The notes: generated by a model from the sequence alone, not told the origin. DNA of 64,000 bases from Petunia secreta (GCA_029990175.1 JARKIP010000017.1:12108001-12172000); one strand, 5' to 3'. Numbered from the stretch's first letter, positions 45,342-56,980 are shown. Program-made: numbers and translations.

Positions 45342-45732
45342 ATGCGAATTTTTGGCATTCAATGGGCAATTGTTGAAAAGTTTCGAACTATTCTAGAGTG
45401 CTGGGAAGGAGCAGGTCCACGGGCAAATGTGCGGAAAATTTGGAGATCTATTTCTTTATGTATAGCTTGGATCGTTTGGAAAAAGGGAAAGAAGAGATGC
45501 TTTGAAGGTGTACAGTAGCAAAACCATTCAATAAAATACAATTGTTTGTATTCTTTGTATTTTTGGAAACATGGAAATATTGTTATGGATTTAAAAAATA
45601 TGCTGGACTTGCTATACTTTTTAGGCATCTGATGTAAGAAGTCCATATTTCATTTCTTTTGTAGCTTGTTCAGTATCATCTTGATATTGTTATTTTTTCT
45701 CTTTAATAAAGTTTTACCTTATAAAAAAAGAA
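45342..45732 (+). mobile_element. 5'-truncated L1-type LINE tail
   Basis: An open stretch (about 45345-45510) reads as the C-terminal region of a plant LINE reverse transcriptase, with the I-W..I.L.I-A-W-I-V-W-K...C-F-E-G pattern. One stop follows, then more matching sequence, an AATAAA-containing tail and an A-rich end. The 11-mer AAGTTTTATTC occurs at 45331-45341 and 45733-45743 and is the TSD. Dead on arrival because of 5' truncation. Confidence 0.75.
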
Positions 45733-45743
45733 AAGTTTTATTC

Positions 45744-46869
45744 TACCCACAGTCTATATGTAATTAGGTACTATAATATTTTTGGATGATTATTTAGATG
45801 GAGTAGGTTCAAGTTCCTTCACTTAGTTATTAAGAATTTTATTATTTATTTAAGAAAAAAATTAAGTAGAACCTCAATTAGTTGTAATTAAATGATGTTT
45901 AATAAAAAGATATTGGATAAAATAAAGCAAAATTCCAATACTTGATTGCCTATTGCATCTACTAAAATATAATATGTAATAAAATTGTAGGTAAATTTTA
46001 TAATTAAAAAACTTGAACAACTTCTTTATTTATACTTTTGATGTGTTTAAAATAATAATTTATTTTAAATATGAAAGTATTCTGATTATAGTCATACTAA
46101 ATAGGGAAAAGTAATTAAAATATCACTGTAAAAATACCATATAAAGAAACATAGAGAGAAAAGGTGAGCGCACTAATTAAAATTAGCTAACACTGTAGTT
46201 TTAAAAATAAATTGAAGGGAAAATATATTAAATATTTTTGAGAAAAATAAAACATAATGTCTTATCTTAACTAATAGATTTATTGGTTTTTTTATTTGAA
46301 TGTAAAAATAATAAATACTGTTTCTATTTATTTTTTGAATTTGAATGGGAAAAGAGCTATACCTCATGCCTCACAATTCGTTAAGGAGAAAAATTAAAAG
46401 CACCATAAAAAATAAAAAGTAGAAAAAATAAAGATTGAGAATGAATCTAATAATTTTTATTCTCTTGGATATATTTGAGAGAATCAAAATGATAGTTGAG
46501 ATCTAATTTGTTGAAATTCAAGATTTAAACTGTTTAAATAAAGAAATTATAGTATTGTTTAGTGACTAGTCTCCTTTATTATTGACCGCGCATCGTGCGG
46601 GTACTATACTATTATTATATTAAAAGGAGAGTAGTAAGCCTATGGAAAGTAGCCAAGTGCCAAAATAGTAGGAAGCCACTTAGAAATTTTAGGTAAATAA
46701 GTAAGATTTTAGTTAGGTGTAATTATTTTAGTTATTTTAGAAATTTGAATTGAATTAAGAATAATTGTGAGAAAAAAAAGAAATAATTTTAAAAGCAGTA
46801 GTTAGATTTAATAGATGTACATTGACGGATAGATTTAAATTATATATACTTAATTTAAAATAGATTAGC
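45744..46869. other. AT-rich intergenic DNA
   Basis: Very AT-rich with no supported gene. A Helitron-like hairpin followed by a Helitron-start-like string lies near 46586-46635. Confidence 0.5.
46586..46635. repeat. Helitron-like 3' hairpin followed by 5'-like start
   Basis: CCGCGC-ATC-GTGCGG (46586-46600) then GTACTATACTATTATTATATTAAAAGG. The first part resembles a Helitron 3' end and the second a 5' start, so two ends may abut. There is no exact CTRR end. Confidence 0.35.
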
Positions 46870-48059
46870 TGTAGGAAAAAAGTTTGAGGCTGTGAGCTAC
46901 GTTTACCCTGCTCTAAACACGTTCTTCCCCACTACTTTGCCCACACAAATAGTTTTTAATCTATATATATCCTAAAATTCAATTTCAGGTATTACAATTA
47001 CATTTATATTTCGTTGAGCCTTAGGCGACCGTTTTATATCAAAATCTGGCAATTGATCGGTAATTTTACTTTCAGAAAACTGATCGTTTTAATGAGCACT
47101 TGAACGAAATCGAAATATGGAGCAACGATAATCAAACGATGAATAATTAGTATCGGAATAGAGGATAAGTGACAAGTAAATAATGATGTGACCGGTTAGA
47201 TATTCGAACAAAGAAAATGAACAAACTGTTTTGTTGGTTTCGAGGATCAAAGCATTCTATTATGATCAAGTAGACTGTTTATGACACTCTAGCTTAATCG
47301 AACAGAAAGGAACGGGTAGTATAATTAACAATTTAAGCAAGAACTTAGCAAATAGTTATTCCACAATTTTCGATCTAATGAATGTGAATTCATGATCAAT
47401 CGATGACTATGCTTAGGCAGGATTCAGACCAAGATATACTTATTGATTAACGATGAAGATGAATAAGTGAAGCAAACAAGTCAAACGGATAAATGATCAA
47501 TTAAGTAGTAAATAAACAGATAAAGTAAAAGATAAAGCTTATTATATTCAATAGTAGAAGGCTTGTGCTCCGTTGAAAAGGATGGATTCCTCCTCCAAAG
47601 CAAACCCAAACTATATCACAACAACTACGACGTCATAACAATATTGGTGGTGAAATGATTGATAATGGTGGTTAATTATGAAGATGGCGGCGATAATAAT
47701 TGCTTTAGGGGAGGTTATGTTCAGAAGAACGTAACCTTACAATGGGAAGAGGGGGTTGTATTTATAAGCCAAGACCCCAGCCTTAGTTGAACTCCACTAG
47801 TTGTACGTCTCTCTATCAGATTTGACTCCTTATCCACGTCCAACGGCTTCCGATAAAAGCGGGATTTGATTGACCACGCTTATCTATTGCAACATTACTT
47901 TGTGTCCTCGGAGAAATCAATCTGATCGATTAAAACAAACAATCGTCTTTGATAACCATTTCTTCTCAATGATGCTGACTTATCTCAGATTCTGGCGCGG
48001 AGCACACTACGTCAACGAACACATGTCGCCTCGTGTTCGGACGATTTTCGACCAGTACA
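46870..48059 (-). repeat. Z 3' LTR (left limit uncertain)
   Basis: On the - strand it starts TGTACTGGTCGAAAATCG at 48059, directly after a purine tract ending CACTATC. T1's LTR starts TGTATTGGGTAAAAATCG after GACTATC, so the two are related. A TATA box (TTATAAATAC on the - strand) lies near 47757-47770. The far end is not fixed: a TGTAGG at 46870 would give a CCTACA terminus like T1's CCTATACA. The partner LTR is outside the window. Confidence 0.6.
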
Positions 48060-48083
48060 GATAGTGCCCCCACTTTCTAAGTG
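48060..48083 (-). promoter_or_regulatory. Z polypurine tract
   Basis: On the - strand, CTTAGAAAGTGGGGGCAC then TATC runs into the LTR start. Confidence 0.65.
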
Positions 48084-48422
48084 AGTGCTCGTATGATCTT
48101 GGCAAGTGCCATGAAATTTTAGGTGGGAAAACACGTGGAGCTTTCTCAGCTTTACAATTTGAAATGCCAAAATGTCACTCCGCCTTCTCATCAAGGCACG
48201 TGCACGCCATCGTGTGGGTGGAAGTTTTCACCGGTTATCGAGGTAATCATTACCTCAACTCCTATAAATACCACTTCAAAAATCCATTTCCAAACTTTTG
48301 CTCTTCTGCTCTCTTCAAATTCTCAGAAAACTCCTTGTAATTTCTCCATTTCTTGTTGCTAATCTCTTGTTTTAAAGCCCAAATTTTGTTTTAGATCTTG
48401 TTTCTTCTTGAATTTTCACATA
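48084..48422 (+). promoter_or_regulatory. Promoter and leader of Z antisense gene
   Basis: CCTATAAATA at 48261-48270 lies about 155 bases before the ATG at 48423. The T1 antisense gene has the same arrangement. A pyrimidine-rich leader follows. Confidence 0.55.
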
Positions 48423-49250
48423 ATGACAACTGAAAAAACACATATGCCTGCAACCACCATGATGTTGTTATCTCCGCTGCTCCTGCTGTTGCAGCGCCGC
48501 TGCAGCTTGTCGTTATAACTGAACATGCCAATGTTGTTGGCCCCTCTGAAGCCAAAGGGAAGGGAAAGAAACGAAAACCCAAGGACTTTAGTCCGGAGAA
48601 GCTTTATGCAGAGATTCTTTCGAAGAAATTTACTTATGATGATGACTGCAAGGTTAGTCATCAAAACGCTACCCAAGTGAGGAGGAAGAGGAATATCCCC
48701 ATTGATTCTAGATTTGCTGCCATTACTCCAAAAACGATCCCCAGGGTTCGTAGAAGGAGGGCATGATCGATATTGTGTGTCCTCCAGAAAGGTCAACTTT
48801 GGCCACCTCTTATAGGATTCACCCTTCCGATCGATCCCTGATTGAAGAATTCTGTCGCATGTATAATGTTTATGTTCGGAAATTTTCCCCAATGATATGG
48901 CGGTTAGTAGCCATGTATCATTAGATCGCCAAGAAAGCTGAAGTGTTTTTAACACTTCGACATATTCTTCATTTGTATTCCCCTCGAGTTTACATAGCTG
49001 GGATTATCACCGTGCAAGAGCGGGGACAACGGGCCCTGATTTCGAATAACGATGATGATCTTAGGGGATAGGATCAACATTTTATTTTTATCCCAACACA
49101 TCAGCTCACTGCTTTAGGAGCAGACTTGCTTCCCGATACATGGAACCGAACCCGTAAGTGTTCAATTCTCGTTTCATATTTGTAGTTTTTCTTTCTGTAT
49201 CCTTGCGTCTTTTCATACTTCAGCCAACAAAGCCTATTCGAACTGGTTCC
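48423..49250 (+). pseudogene. Z antisense gene, 5' part (PF04195-like)
   Basis: Reads on the + strand, opposite to Z's pol. From the ATG at 48423 the frame is broken near 48500 and 48765. About 48765-49153 then encodes the conserved domain (R-S-L-I-E-E-F-C, I-W-R-L-V, L-Y-S-P-R-V-Y, ending W-N-R-T), with stops near 48922 and 49068. Donor GTAAGT (49154) and acceptor TTCAG (to 49223) give a 70-bp intron at the same residue position as in T1 (W-N-N-T / W-N-R-T before the donor, CCAACAA after the acceptor). Exon 2 is interrupted after 27 bases by element Y. Same family as the T1 antisense gene, more decayed. Confidence 0.7.
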
Positions 49251-50934
49251 TGTTGAACCCCAAAATTTACCCTTTCTTTAAGAAAAGATAGATTTCGGGT
49301 ATAATATTCAACAAAATGGGATTCCAAAGGGCTTTCTTTTGGAGTCGCCACCTAATTTAGAAGAATTAGGAACCAATTAATTAAATAGTGCGTGCAAGCA
49401 CTCCGTTTTAAGGAAAATGGTCTTTTCAGAGATTATAAGTAAGAGGTTCAGTTATTTTCGAAAGAAGGTTTCAATTTGAAAGCACTTTCGAAAATCCGTA
49501 AAATTACGGTTAATCCTTCGGTTTTCACAAAATAGCTTAAATAAATGCAACTTTCAAAAATTAATCTAAAAGACTTTAAATTAATGCCAAGATTCTAAAA
49601 TTACATTAAATTATGCTTTAAAGGAATAGGGATTTAAATGAACTTAGACTTGAAAAAGTTGCAATTTTGCTAACATAGAAAATCTAATTAATTGGAAAGA
49701 AGTTGCAATTTATTGAATTTAAAATCAAGTTATTTGCTTAATCAGTTCCGGATTCAATTGCACGCGCTATTTAACTAAAAGGTTCACAATTCATAAATAA
49801 GATGGAGATTCTAAAGAAATAAACTACTCACGAAATAACTCAATAGATAATAAACATTTAAATATAAATCGATAATCAAACAAATTATTCTACAACTAAT
49901 AAGGGAAAAATTCCTAATGACATGCGAATTCTAAGGGATTGGGAAAGAGAAGAGGTTTAGAAGAAGAACCCAAAAATTGGCAAACTCGCGGGAGCCTTGA
50001 ATTTATTTAATTTTATACATTTATGCCCATGAGCCTAAAACATCACATGGCTCAACAAAGCATTTTTTTTTTAAAAGTCCTTTCTTGACTTGAACTTGAG
50101 TTTAAAATGCGAGTTGACTCCAATGCGACCTCATCCCATAGACCGATCCCAATTGGTGAGTTTACCCAACTCGATCCCAAGGGTATATTTATTTTGGAGC
50201 AGCGAGCTAGGGCGAGGGATCCGAAGAAAGAGCGACTCAAACAAAAGCGATGAACTCGAACAAGGTAGACGACTTGAACGGCGACGCGATGATACAACTC
50301 GAATACCCAGAAACAGTGATGCCAAGAAAACTTAAAACTAAAAAAATATATGTTCTGCCTCTCTATAAATTTCTGCTGCTAAAAAAACTATCAACTTTAG
50401 AACTTCAAACCCAGAACTCTCTGCCGCTCCTCCCTTCTCAAATGACCTTTAGCTTTCAATTTATAGGAGAACAAATTAGGGTTCCTGGATTGAATGAAAT
50501 CCCTAAAAGAACCTTCTAACAGTCCAATTTGGATAAGATCTTTTATGTGGAACGTGGGGGACCATGACAGTACAAGCCTTTTGGATGGATTCATTTGAAT
50601 TTTGGGAAAATTGGGCGCGGGTTGAAGGGAAACGAGTTGGGGAACTTTGAAATCGGGTTCGGGGAAAGGGATAACTGAATTGGGTAATGTATGTATATGT
50701 GTTTACATGGATGGGTTGAAATTGAGGCTGGTCTTGCACAGTTAGCCCCTTTTTTTGAGATTTTAATGGGTAAGTGGATGAATTGCAGGGATAAGTTGAA
50801 ATTAAGACTACGCATTGCAATTTTAGCCACTTTTAACTGAAATTTATCAATTACCTTTAATTTTCAAAATTGATTTTAATTTAAAATAATTAGACTTTTA
50901 ATTAAATCTTCCGGGACAAAATTGGGTGTCAACA
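49251..50934 (-). repeat. Y 3' LTR (left copy)
   Basis: 1684 bp. Short reading frames inside (for example 50090-50335) recur identically in the other LTR and are not supported as genes. Confidence 0.9.
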
Positions 50935-50958
50935 GCTGCCCCTCTTTACCCGAAAAGG
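50935..50958 (-). promoter_or_regulatory. Y polypurine tract
   Basis: On the - strand, TTTCGGGTAAAGAGGGGCAGC runs directly into the LTR start TGTTGACACCC. This fixes the element's orientation. Confidence 0.8.
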
Positions 50959-51604
50959 ATGAAAGAGTTTTTAGGGTAAAGAAGTTGACGGGAAACCAAT
51001 TTTGTCACGATAAAAGCCAAAGACTTTTAATTCCATGGACCAAAAGACGAGGCTTAAAGGTATGGCCGAACTCCGGTTTTCAAGTTGCTTACATATCTCG
51101 GGTTGAAAGAGAATCAGGCCATATGTAGTTCAACGACACTTAGACACGAAAACTCGCACGATTGATAGAAAAGACGCACGAATAGGAAAGAATTCAAACT
51201 GACGCCCTAACCCGAAATAAGATTATGATAGAATTTGCTTGTTCGAGTGCGATTCTTCAGATCCTTGTTGACGAGTCTAGCTCATATCAACGATTGCCCC
51301 AGTTCACTGCTAAGAAAAAGTTCCACGTTATGCTCCAAATGCTGCTGCGGTACTGCCAAAATCCTGTAATAAACTTGATAAACGGTAAGCGAGCAACTGC
51401 TAATAAACTGTAATAATTGGAATGAGAAATAGAAGAGTGATAACATAAAATTATAAATGCGGGTTGTGATATCATCAATAAGCTCTTCTTTCGATCAACT
51501 GACAAGGTGCTCCGCCCGGAGAACCTCTCGCCTGATCATTATTATCGCGGAACACTCCGAAAGCGGTGCTTCAGCCGACTTGTCCATCACTATCATCTAC
51601 TTGA
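50959..51604. other. Y 3' untranslated region
   Basis: No gene recognised. It lies between the minisatellite and the polypurine tract. Confidence 0.5.
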
Positions 51605-52757
51605 AAGAAACCTGCATATCCTATTTGTGGGTGGAAGGACTCGAGATATCCTATTTGTGGGTGGAAGGACCCGAATATCCTATTCGTGGGTGGAAGGACC
51701 CGAATATCCTATTCGTGGGTGGAAGGACCGAAGATATCCTATTTGTGGGTGGAAGGATCCAAAGTATCCTATTTGTGGGTGGAAGGACCCGAAGTATCCT
51801 ATTTGTGGGTGGAAGAACCCAAAGTATCCTATTTGTGGGTGGAAGGACCCGAAGTATCCTATTTATGGGTGGAAGAACCCAAAGTATCCTATTTGTGGGT
51901 GGAAGGACCCGAAGTATCCTATTTGTGGATGGAAGAACCCAAGGTATCCTATTTGTGGGTGGAAGGACCCGAATATCCTATTTGTGGGTGGAAGGACCCA
52001 AAGTATCCTATTTGTGGGTGGAAGGACCCAGATATCCTATTTGTGGGTAGAAGAACCCAGATATCCTATTTGTGGGTGGAAGGACCCGAAGATTTCCTGT
52101 TTGTGGGTGGAAGGACCCAAATATCTTATTTGTGGGTGGACGGACCCGAGATATCCTATTTGTGGGTGGAAGGACCCAAATATCCTATTTGTGGGTGGAA
52201 AGACCCGAATATCCTATTCGTGGGTGGAAGGACCCGAATATCCTATTTGTGGGTGGAAGGACCCGAGATATCCTATTCGTGGGTGGAAGGACCCAAAGAT
52301 TTCCTGTTTGTGGGTGGAAGGACCCGAATATCTTATTTATGGGTGGACAGACCCGAGATATCCTATTTGTGGGTGGAAGGACCCAAATATCCTATTTGTG
52401 GGTGGAAAGACCCGAATATCCTATTCGTGGGTGGAAGGAGCAGAATATCCTATTTGTGGGTGGAAGGACCCGAGATATCCTATTTGTGGGTGGAAGGACC
52501 CAAATATCCTATTTGTGGGTGGAAGGACCCGAATATCTTATTTGTGGGTGGACGGACCCGAGATATCCTATTTGTGGGTGGAAGGACCTAAATATCCTAT
52601 TTGTGGGTGAAAAGACCCGAATATCCTATTCGTGGGTGGAAGGACCCGAATATCCTATTTGTGGGTGGAAGGACCCGAGATATCCTATTTGTGGGTGGAA
52701 GGACCCAAATATCCTATTTGTGGGTGGAAGGACCCAAGATATCCTATTCGTAGGTGG
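51605..52757. repeat. Minisatellite of 29-30 bp units in Y 3' UTR
   Basis: About 39 tandem units of TATCCTATTTGTGGGTGGAA + GGACCCGAA. Units of 29 and 30 bp mix, so all three + strand frames stay open for hundreds of codons by chance. Between 51780 and 51960 units alternate in pairs (GGACCCG / GAACCCA). A higher-order period of 206 bp (7 units) is marked by a TCTTATTT variant at 52124, 52330 and 52536. Confidence 0.95.
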
Positions 52758-53412
52758 ATAAACCCTGTATCTTGCAAAATTTGAAATCGTCTGACTTGTG
52801 CTGGTGATGCGATAATCGAGCAAAAGCTAACATTACAAAGAGAGAAATAGAGTTGTTCTGCATATGCGATAAGGCAAATATTCTTCGAGGAACTAATAGT
52901 TCTGAGTTCTTCTCGTTTTGCTGCTTGAGATTTCTGCATTCAAAGAAAAATTGTAAGTACTATAAAATTTCTGGGAAGTTGCGACACTTTGCATTGCTCC
53001 TTCCACCTTGATGCCGAACTTTGCGGTAAATGCAAAATTTGCCCCTGTTTAATCAAAGAATAATTGTTAGTTTTTGATCAAATAACGGTTGACTTGATTG
53101 AATACCTAATTTGGCTTCGAATCTGTATTTATCTTGCATGGCGGTCAAATGTGTTGTCGTTGCGAAAAATCTGACATTCTTGAAACTCTTCTCTTTGCAC
53201 AAGATAAATCATCTATAACTGCTTTGGCTTGGATTATTTGGGGAAAAATGAAATTTCATTGATTTTGAGACTAAACCCAATAAGGGTAGCAAATCATAAT
53301 GTAGTTCATTACAACTAGGATGAATAAAATTGCGAAAGAGTAGTTAAAACATAAGATAGTTGGGCAATGAAATGTCATTTCAAGCTGCAAAAATGCAGTC
53401 TTTTCAGTCTTC
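52758..53412. other. Y spacer between gag-B and minisatellite
   Basis: No pol domain and no long frame. I see nothing recognisable. Confidence 0.5.
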
Positions 53413-54894
53413 TTAGCTTGCAAACCGCTTCTTCTTTGAATATCTTGGGGCTGATGCTTCGCCTTTAACAAAAATTGTGCCTGCGGGAGGAATGCTACAA
53501 TAACCACTTAATGGATCTTCTTGCACAATTATTTTGCCATTATCAATCAAGCTTTGAATTTTGTATCTCAAGCCACTGCATTCTTCAGTATCATGACCTT
53601 GGACATTTGAATGATAAGCACAATGCTTTAACGGATCAAAATGTGAAAGCAGATGCTTAGGAATGGTCCCTTTCTTTGGTTGCAAAAGTCCTTCAGCTTT
53701 CAATTTTTCAAATATGCTCGTCACAGACTCTTCTAGAGGAGTGAATGTATTCGACTTCCTCTTCTTTGACACCAGATCATCGGAATATGATTGTTGAAAT
53801 TGACTTTGAGAGCCTTGCAAATTTGAGGGTTTCTCTGATTGAGTGGTGTACCCAAATAAACCAGAAGGGATTTTTTCCGTTGCTATGCCTTCTTCTATCA
53901 TTTTTCCCAGTTGGATCAATTCAGAGAAAGTGCTTGCATTATTGACAACCATTTTGGCATAATATATGCCTTCTTGCATGTCAATGAAAGCTGCTATTAA
54001 CTTCTTCTCAGACAAGGGAGGATGCATCTTAGAAGCCTCTAACCTCCACCTCATAGCATATTCTGCAAAAGACTCATGAGACATCCTCTTAATGTTGCGC
54101 ATATCAAACACATCGGGATCTCCTACTATGTTGAACTTGTATTATTCCACAAAGTCATGAGCCATATCCTCCCATGTGTGCCATTTGGAAAAATCTTGTT
54201 TGGTATACCATGCAAGTGCCATTCCTGATAAACTTTGAATGAAAAACCTCATCCGCGAAGCTTCATTCTTGCCAATTCCAATCAATCTGCTGCAATAATC
54301 TTTCAAATGAGCATAAGGGTTCCCCTTTCCATCGAAAGTGTTGAATTTTGGTATCTTATACCCATGTGGAAGCTCAATGTCCGGGTGAATGCATAAATCT
54401 TCATAACATAAACTCTGAATGTTCCTAGAGCGCAACTCATCTTTAATGACTTTGTGCAGATTGCGGATTTGTCTCTGCATGCTATGTAAATCAGTTGTCT
54501 CAACTTCTTTTCTAGGCAATTCTCGTGGGTGCACTATCACTTGATTTGATTGACTCCCGACAACAGGCATAGTGCTAAAAGATGGTTGGCATAAAGTTGC
54601 AGCTGGCCAAGCATTTGGATTGGTAAGATATTCTTGTGAGTTTTGTGGATATACGGTATCTATAGGCATTGGGTAATGAGGCATTGTTGAGTAAGGTTGA
54701 TTGGAGGTAAAGCTTGTATTTGGCAAAGGTTTGCTAGTGTTGACAAAGTTGACAATCCTATTCCTTCGGACCACATGTTCTTCAACATCATCCTTCTGTG
54801 CTTGCAAGATGCCCATACCAGAACTGGTTGCCTGAAGCTGCTTTGCCATATTGTTTTGTCCTTGATGCAGATTCTCAGTCATTTCAGTGTTCAA
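53413..54894 (-). pseudogene. gag: Y gag-B (Ogre/Tat-type gag, one in-frame stop)
   Basis: Start ATG at 54894. 493 codons in one frame are interrupted only by TAA at 54141-54139. The N-terminal 150 residues are Gln/Asn/Pro-rich. The capsid begins with I-P-K-F-N-T-F-D-G-K-G-N-P (about residue 180). It continues through an A-W-Y-T block and, after the stop, Y-K-F-N and an E-Y-A-M-R-W-R block, the usual Tat/Ogre gag landmarks. A C-A-Y-H...G-H...E-C knuckle-like motif lies near residue 430. The C-terminus is basic and ends before any protease. A single nonsense change makes this nearly intact; readthrough cannot be judged from sequence. Confidence 0.8.
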
Positions 54895-55768
54895 TGCTAG
54901 CCAACCAATAACAAATGAATTCTACACATTTGAACAGAAGCAAGCTAATATGTAAAATGGCAATGCATGCAAAGATTTTAAGTATAAAATAGGACATTAG
55001 GCCGAATGGATGGGACCGAATTCCCGATTAAATCAAAGGAGTAAAATATTTGAGAGTGCGAAACTTGATAATCCACAAAATTTGATTTTTGAAGATGCGA
55101 GTTTGAGAAAAACAATTTTGGAAGTTTTTACTAAATCAGTATGCGTGCTAGACCATTTTGCCTCAAATTGCTAAAATGGTCGGCTTATTTTGAACATCAA
55201 TGCTTTACTTGGCTATCGATTCTTCCTTGCAAAATGACAGTCTGCCCTAATCCTTGAAAACTGCTTCTAATAGCGACCAAACCAACTCAATGTCTTCAAC
55301 TTGCTTTTTGCAAAATTCTGCCCCAGTTATGACTTCAACATCTCAACTTGCTTTACAAAATTGCCCCATTTATGAATTCCGATTCTTCAAATTGCTTTGC
55401 AAAAGCTGCCCCAGTTTCTATTTTTGGGAAAATTAAAACTTAAATACTAAAGGGTCGAGTCCGATGGAGGAGCCTACGTATCCCTCCTTGGGAATCAGAC
55501 CGTGCGTAGTTCTGCTTACATAGAAGAGAATTTCAAATGCTGGTGTAACCGAAACTCGATATGAGTTGCCTACGCTTCCCGCTTTGGGAAACCGGTTACC
55601 GTAGTTTGCTTACATAGAAATAGAGTCAGCATTCATAATTTGATATTCTTTCTTTCTTTTCTTTCAACGAACTAACAAAAGGAAATTACAATAATTACTT
55701 CCTAATAACGCAAATAAACTAACTTCTACTTCTGCAACTCTACTGCTTTTCTGGAACTTGATAAGCGC
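54895..55768. other. Y inter-gag spacer with two related hairpins
   Basis: Non-coding. Two divergent copies (about 55460-55520 and 55555-55615) of a stem-loop phrase are present: GCCTACG, a CCC/GGG inner stem, then CGTAGTT..GCTTACATAG. The outer stem CTACG/CGTAG is identical in both. The inner stem differs between them yet stays complementary at its core. Confidence 0.55.
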
Positions 55769-56980
55769 CTAAATGCCCTTCTTCAAGGGATTTTCCTTTG
55801 CATATGGTAAGATTAAGACAAAAGGTTCGCCAATGCCGTTTGTAGGTAGAATTTCGACATGGCCAGATTTGATCAAGCTTTCAACTTTCTTCTTAAATAA
55901 AGTGCATTCTTCAATACTGTGCCCCTGCATCCCTGAATGGTAAGCACAAAATTTTCTCAAATTTTCAGGCCTATGTGACCGATACGGCTTTGGTTTTGCA
56001 AGATATACCAAACCGACCTTCAGAAGCCTTTCAAACAGGTTTGCATAAGATCCTGGTATTGGTGTGAATGCAGCAACAGGTGCTTTGTGGCTGCTTGATT
56101 GAAAACCTGGATTAACAATCACTTTCTCGATTTCATAAGGTTTTTCTGCTATGGGTGGCAAAGGGCTTGGCATAACAGCTTTTCCTTTGTCTTTAGATTG
56201 CGCCTCAACTAAGCCACACATTCTCTTGTCAGTTATTGCAACCGGCTCCACTTGAAGCTCTGCAGATTTTCTTTTCAATGGACTGCCCTTTGCCAGAATC
56301 GGGTTCGAGAATTCATAATGCGTGACAAAGTCCCGGGCTAGTTTATCCCAATTGTCCAATTTCCAAGGACCTCGTATTTCAAACCATGTCAAATCTGGTT
56401 CCTTAAGTGTCCTAGCAAACATCATCAACTTGGTTTCATTGCTTGGTCCATACCTTGCGACCCAGCCAAGGTATGCTTTCAAGTGATCACGAGGATTTCC
56501 TGTCCCGTCATACATTGGTGGATCAGCTGAGTCAAAAACATCCACATGTTCACTTTCTGCCTCCCTTAAGCTTACTTGAGATGGTAGAGCATTCTCATCT
56601 ATCATTGTGCCATTGCTATCTTTAGCATTGGGAAGCCCTTTCCCGTTGCTTTTCTCATTGCTAGTTTTTGATGAGACACGGAACCCGTTCTCCAACAAGA
56701 ATGCATGCAGGTGGGGGAATTCTTGAGCATCACATTCGAATGCGGGAGCTACTTGACTTGTAGGAGGTGCAACAGTAGGGATAGGAGCAACATGAGCACT
56801 TGGTCCTGGGCTTGGCATACTTCGCACTGGGTTGTGAGCATCCATGAGCGCGACAACCAATTCAGTAAAGCTATTGAGTCTCTTTTCCAAACTTGCCATG
56901 GTTGCTTCAAGCTTGTTAATCTTGTCTTTGTGGGATTCCTCATTTTCAGTCAAGTCAATCACAATATTTTGACGAGCCAT
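55769..56980 (-). CDS. Y gag-A: second, shorter gag-like protein (403 aa)
   Basis: Intact frame from the ATG at 56980 (MARQN) to a stop at 55769. A coiled-coil segment lies at about residues 15-50. A Pro/Ser-rich linker is followed by a capsid-like stretch (about 150-230) with D-P-P-M-Y-D-G-T-G-N-P..H-L-K-A-Y, W-F and L-A-R-D-F-V landmarks in the same order as gag-B. The middle capsid block with the R-W-R motif is absent. A C-A-Y-H-S-G-M-Q-G-H-S-I-E-E-C knuckle-like motif lies near residue 355. It occupies the position of the extra ORF1 of Ogre elements, between 5' LTR and gag. I infer a gag duplicate; function unknown. Confidence 0.75.
   Translation of the reverse strand: MARQNIVIDLTENEESHKDKINKLEATMASLEKRLNSFTELVVALMDAHNPVRSMPSPGPSAHVAPIPTVAPPTSQVAPAFECDAQEFPHLHAFLLENGFRVSSKTSNEKSNGKGLPNAKDSNGTMIDENALPSQVSLREAESEHVDVFDSADPPMYDGTGNPRDHLKAYLGWVARYGPSNETKLMMFARTLKEPDLTWFEIRGPWKLDNWDKLARDFVTHYEFSNPILAKGSPLKRKSAELQVEPVAITDKRMCGLVEAQSKDKGKAVMPSPLPPIAEKPYEIEKVIVNPGFQSSSHKAPVAAFTPIPGSYANLFERLLKVGLVYLAKPKPYRSHRPENLRKFCAYHSGMQGHSIEECTLFKKKVESLIKSGHVEILPTNGIGEPFVLILPYAKENPLKKGI

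Noticed and set aside
50052..50594. Several frames identical to those at 59412-59984
   Set aside because: They are the two LTRs of Y. Identity reflects LTR duplication, not gene conservation.
51507..52761. Long + strand frames (up to 367 codons) encoding a 10-residue repeat protein
   Set aside because: They are open in three frames at once because the minisatellite unit has no stops. They lie antisense in the 3' UTR of element Y. Not a gene, and not a CRISPR array: there are no unique spacers.
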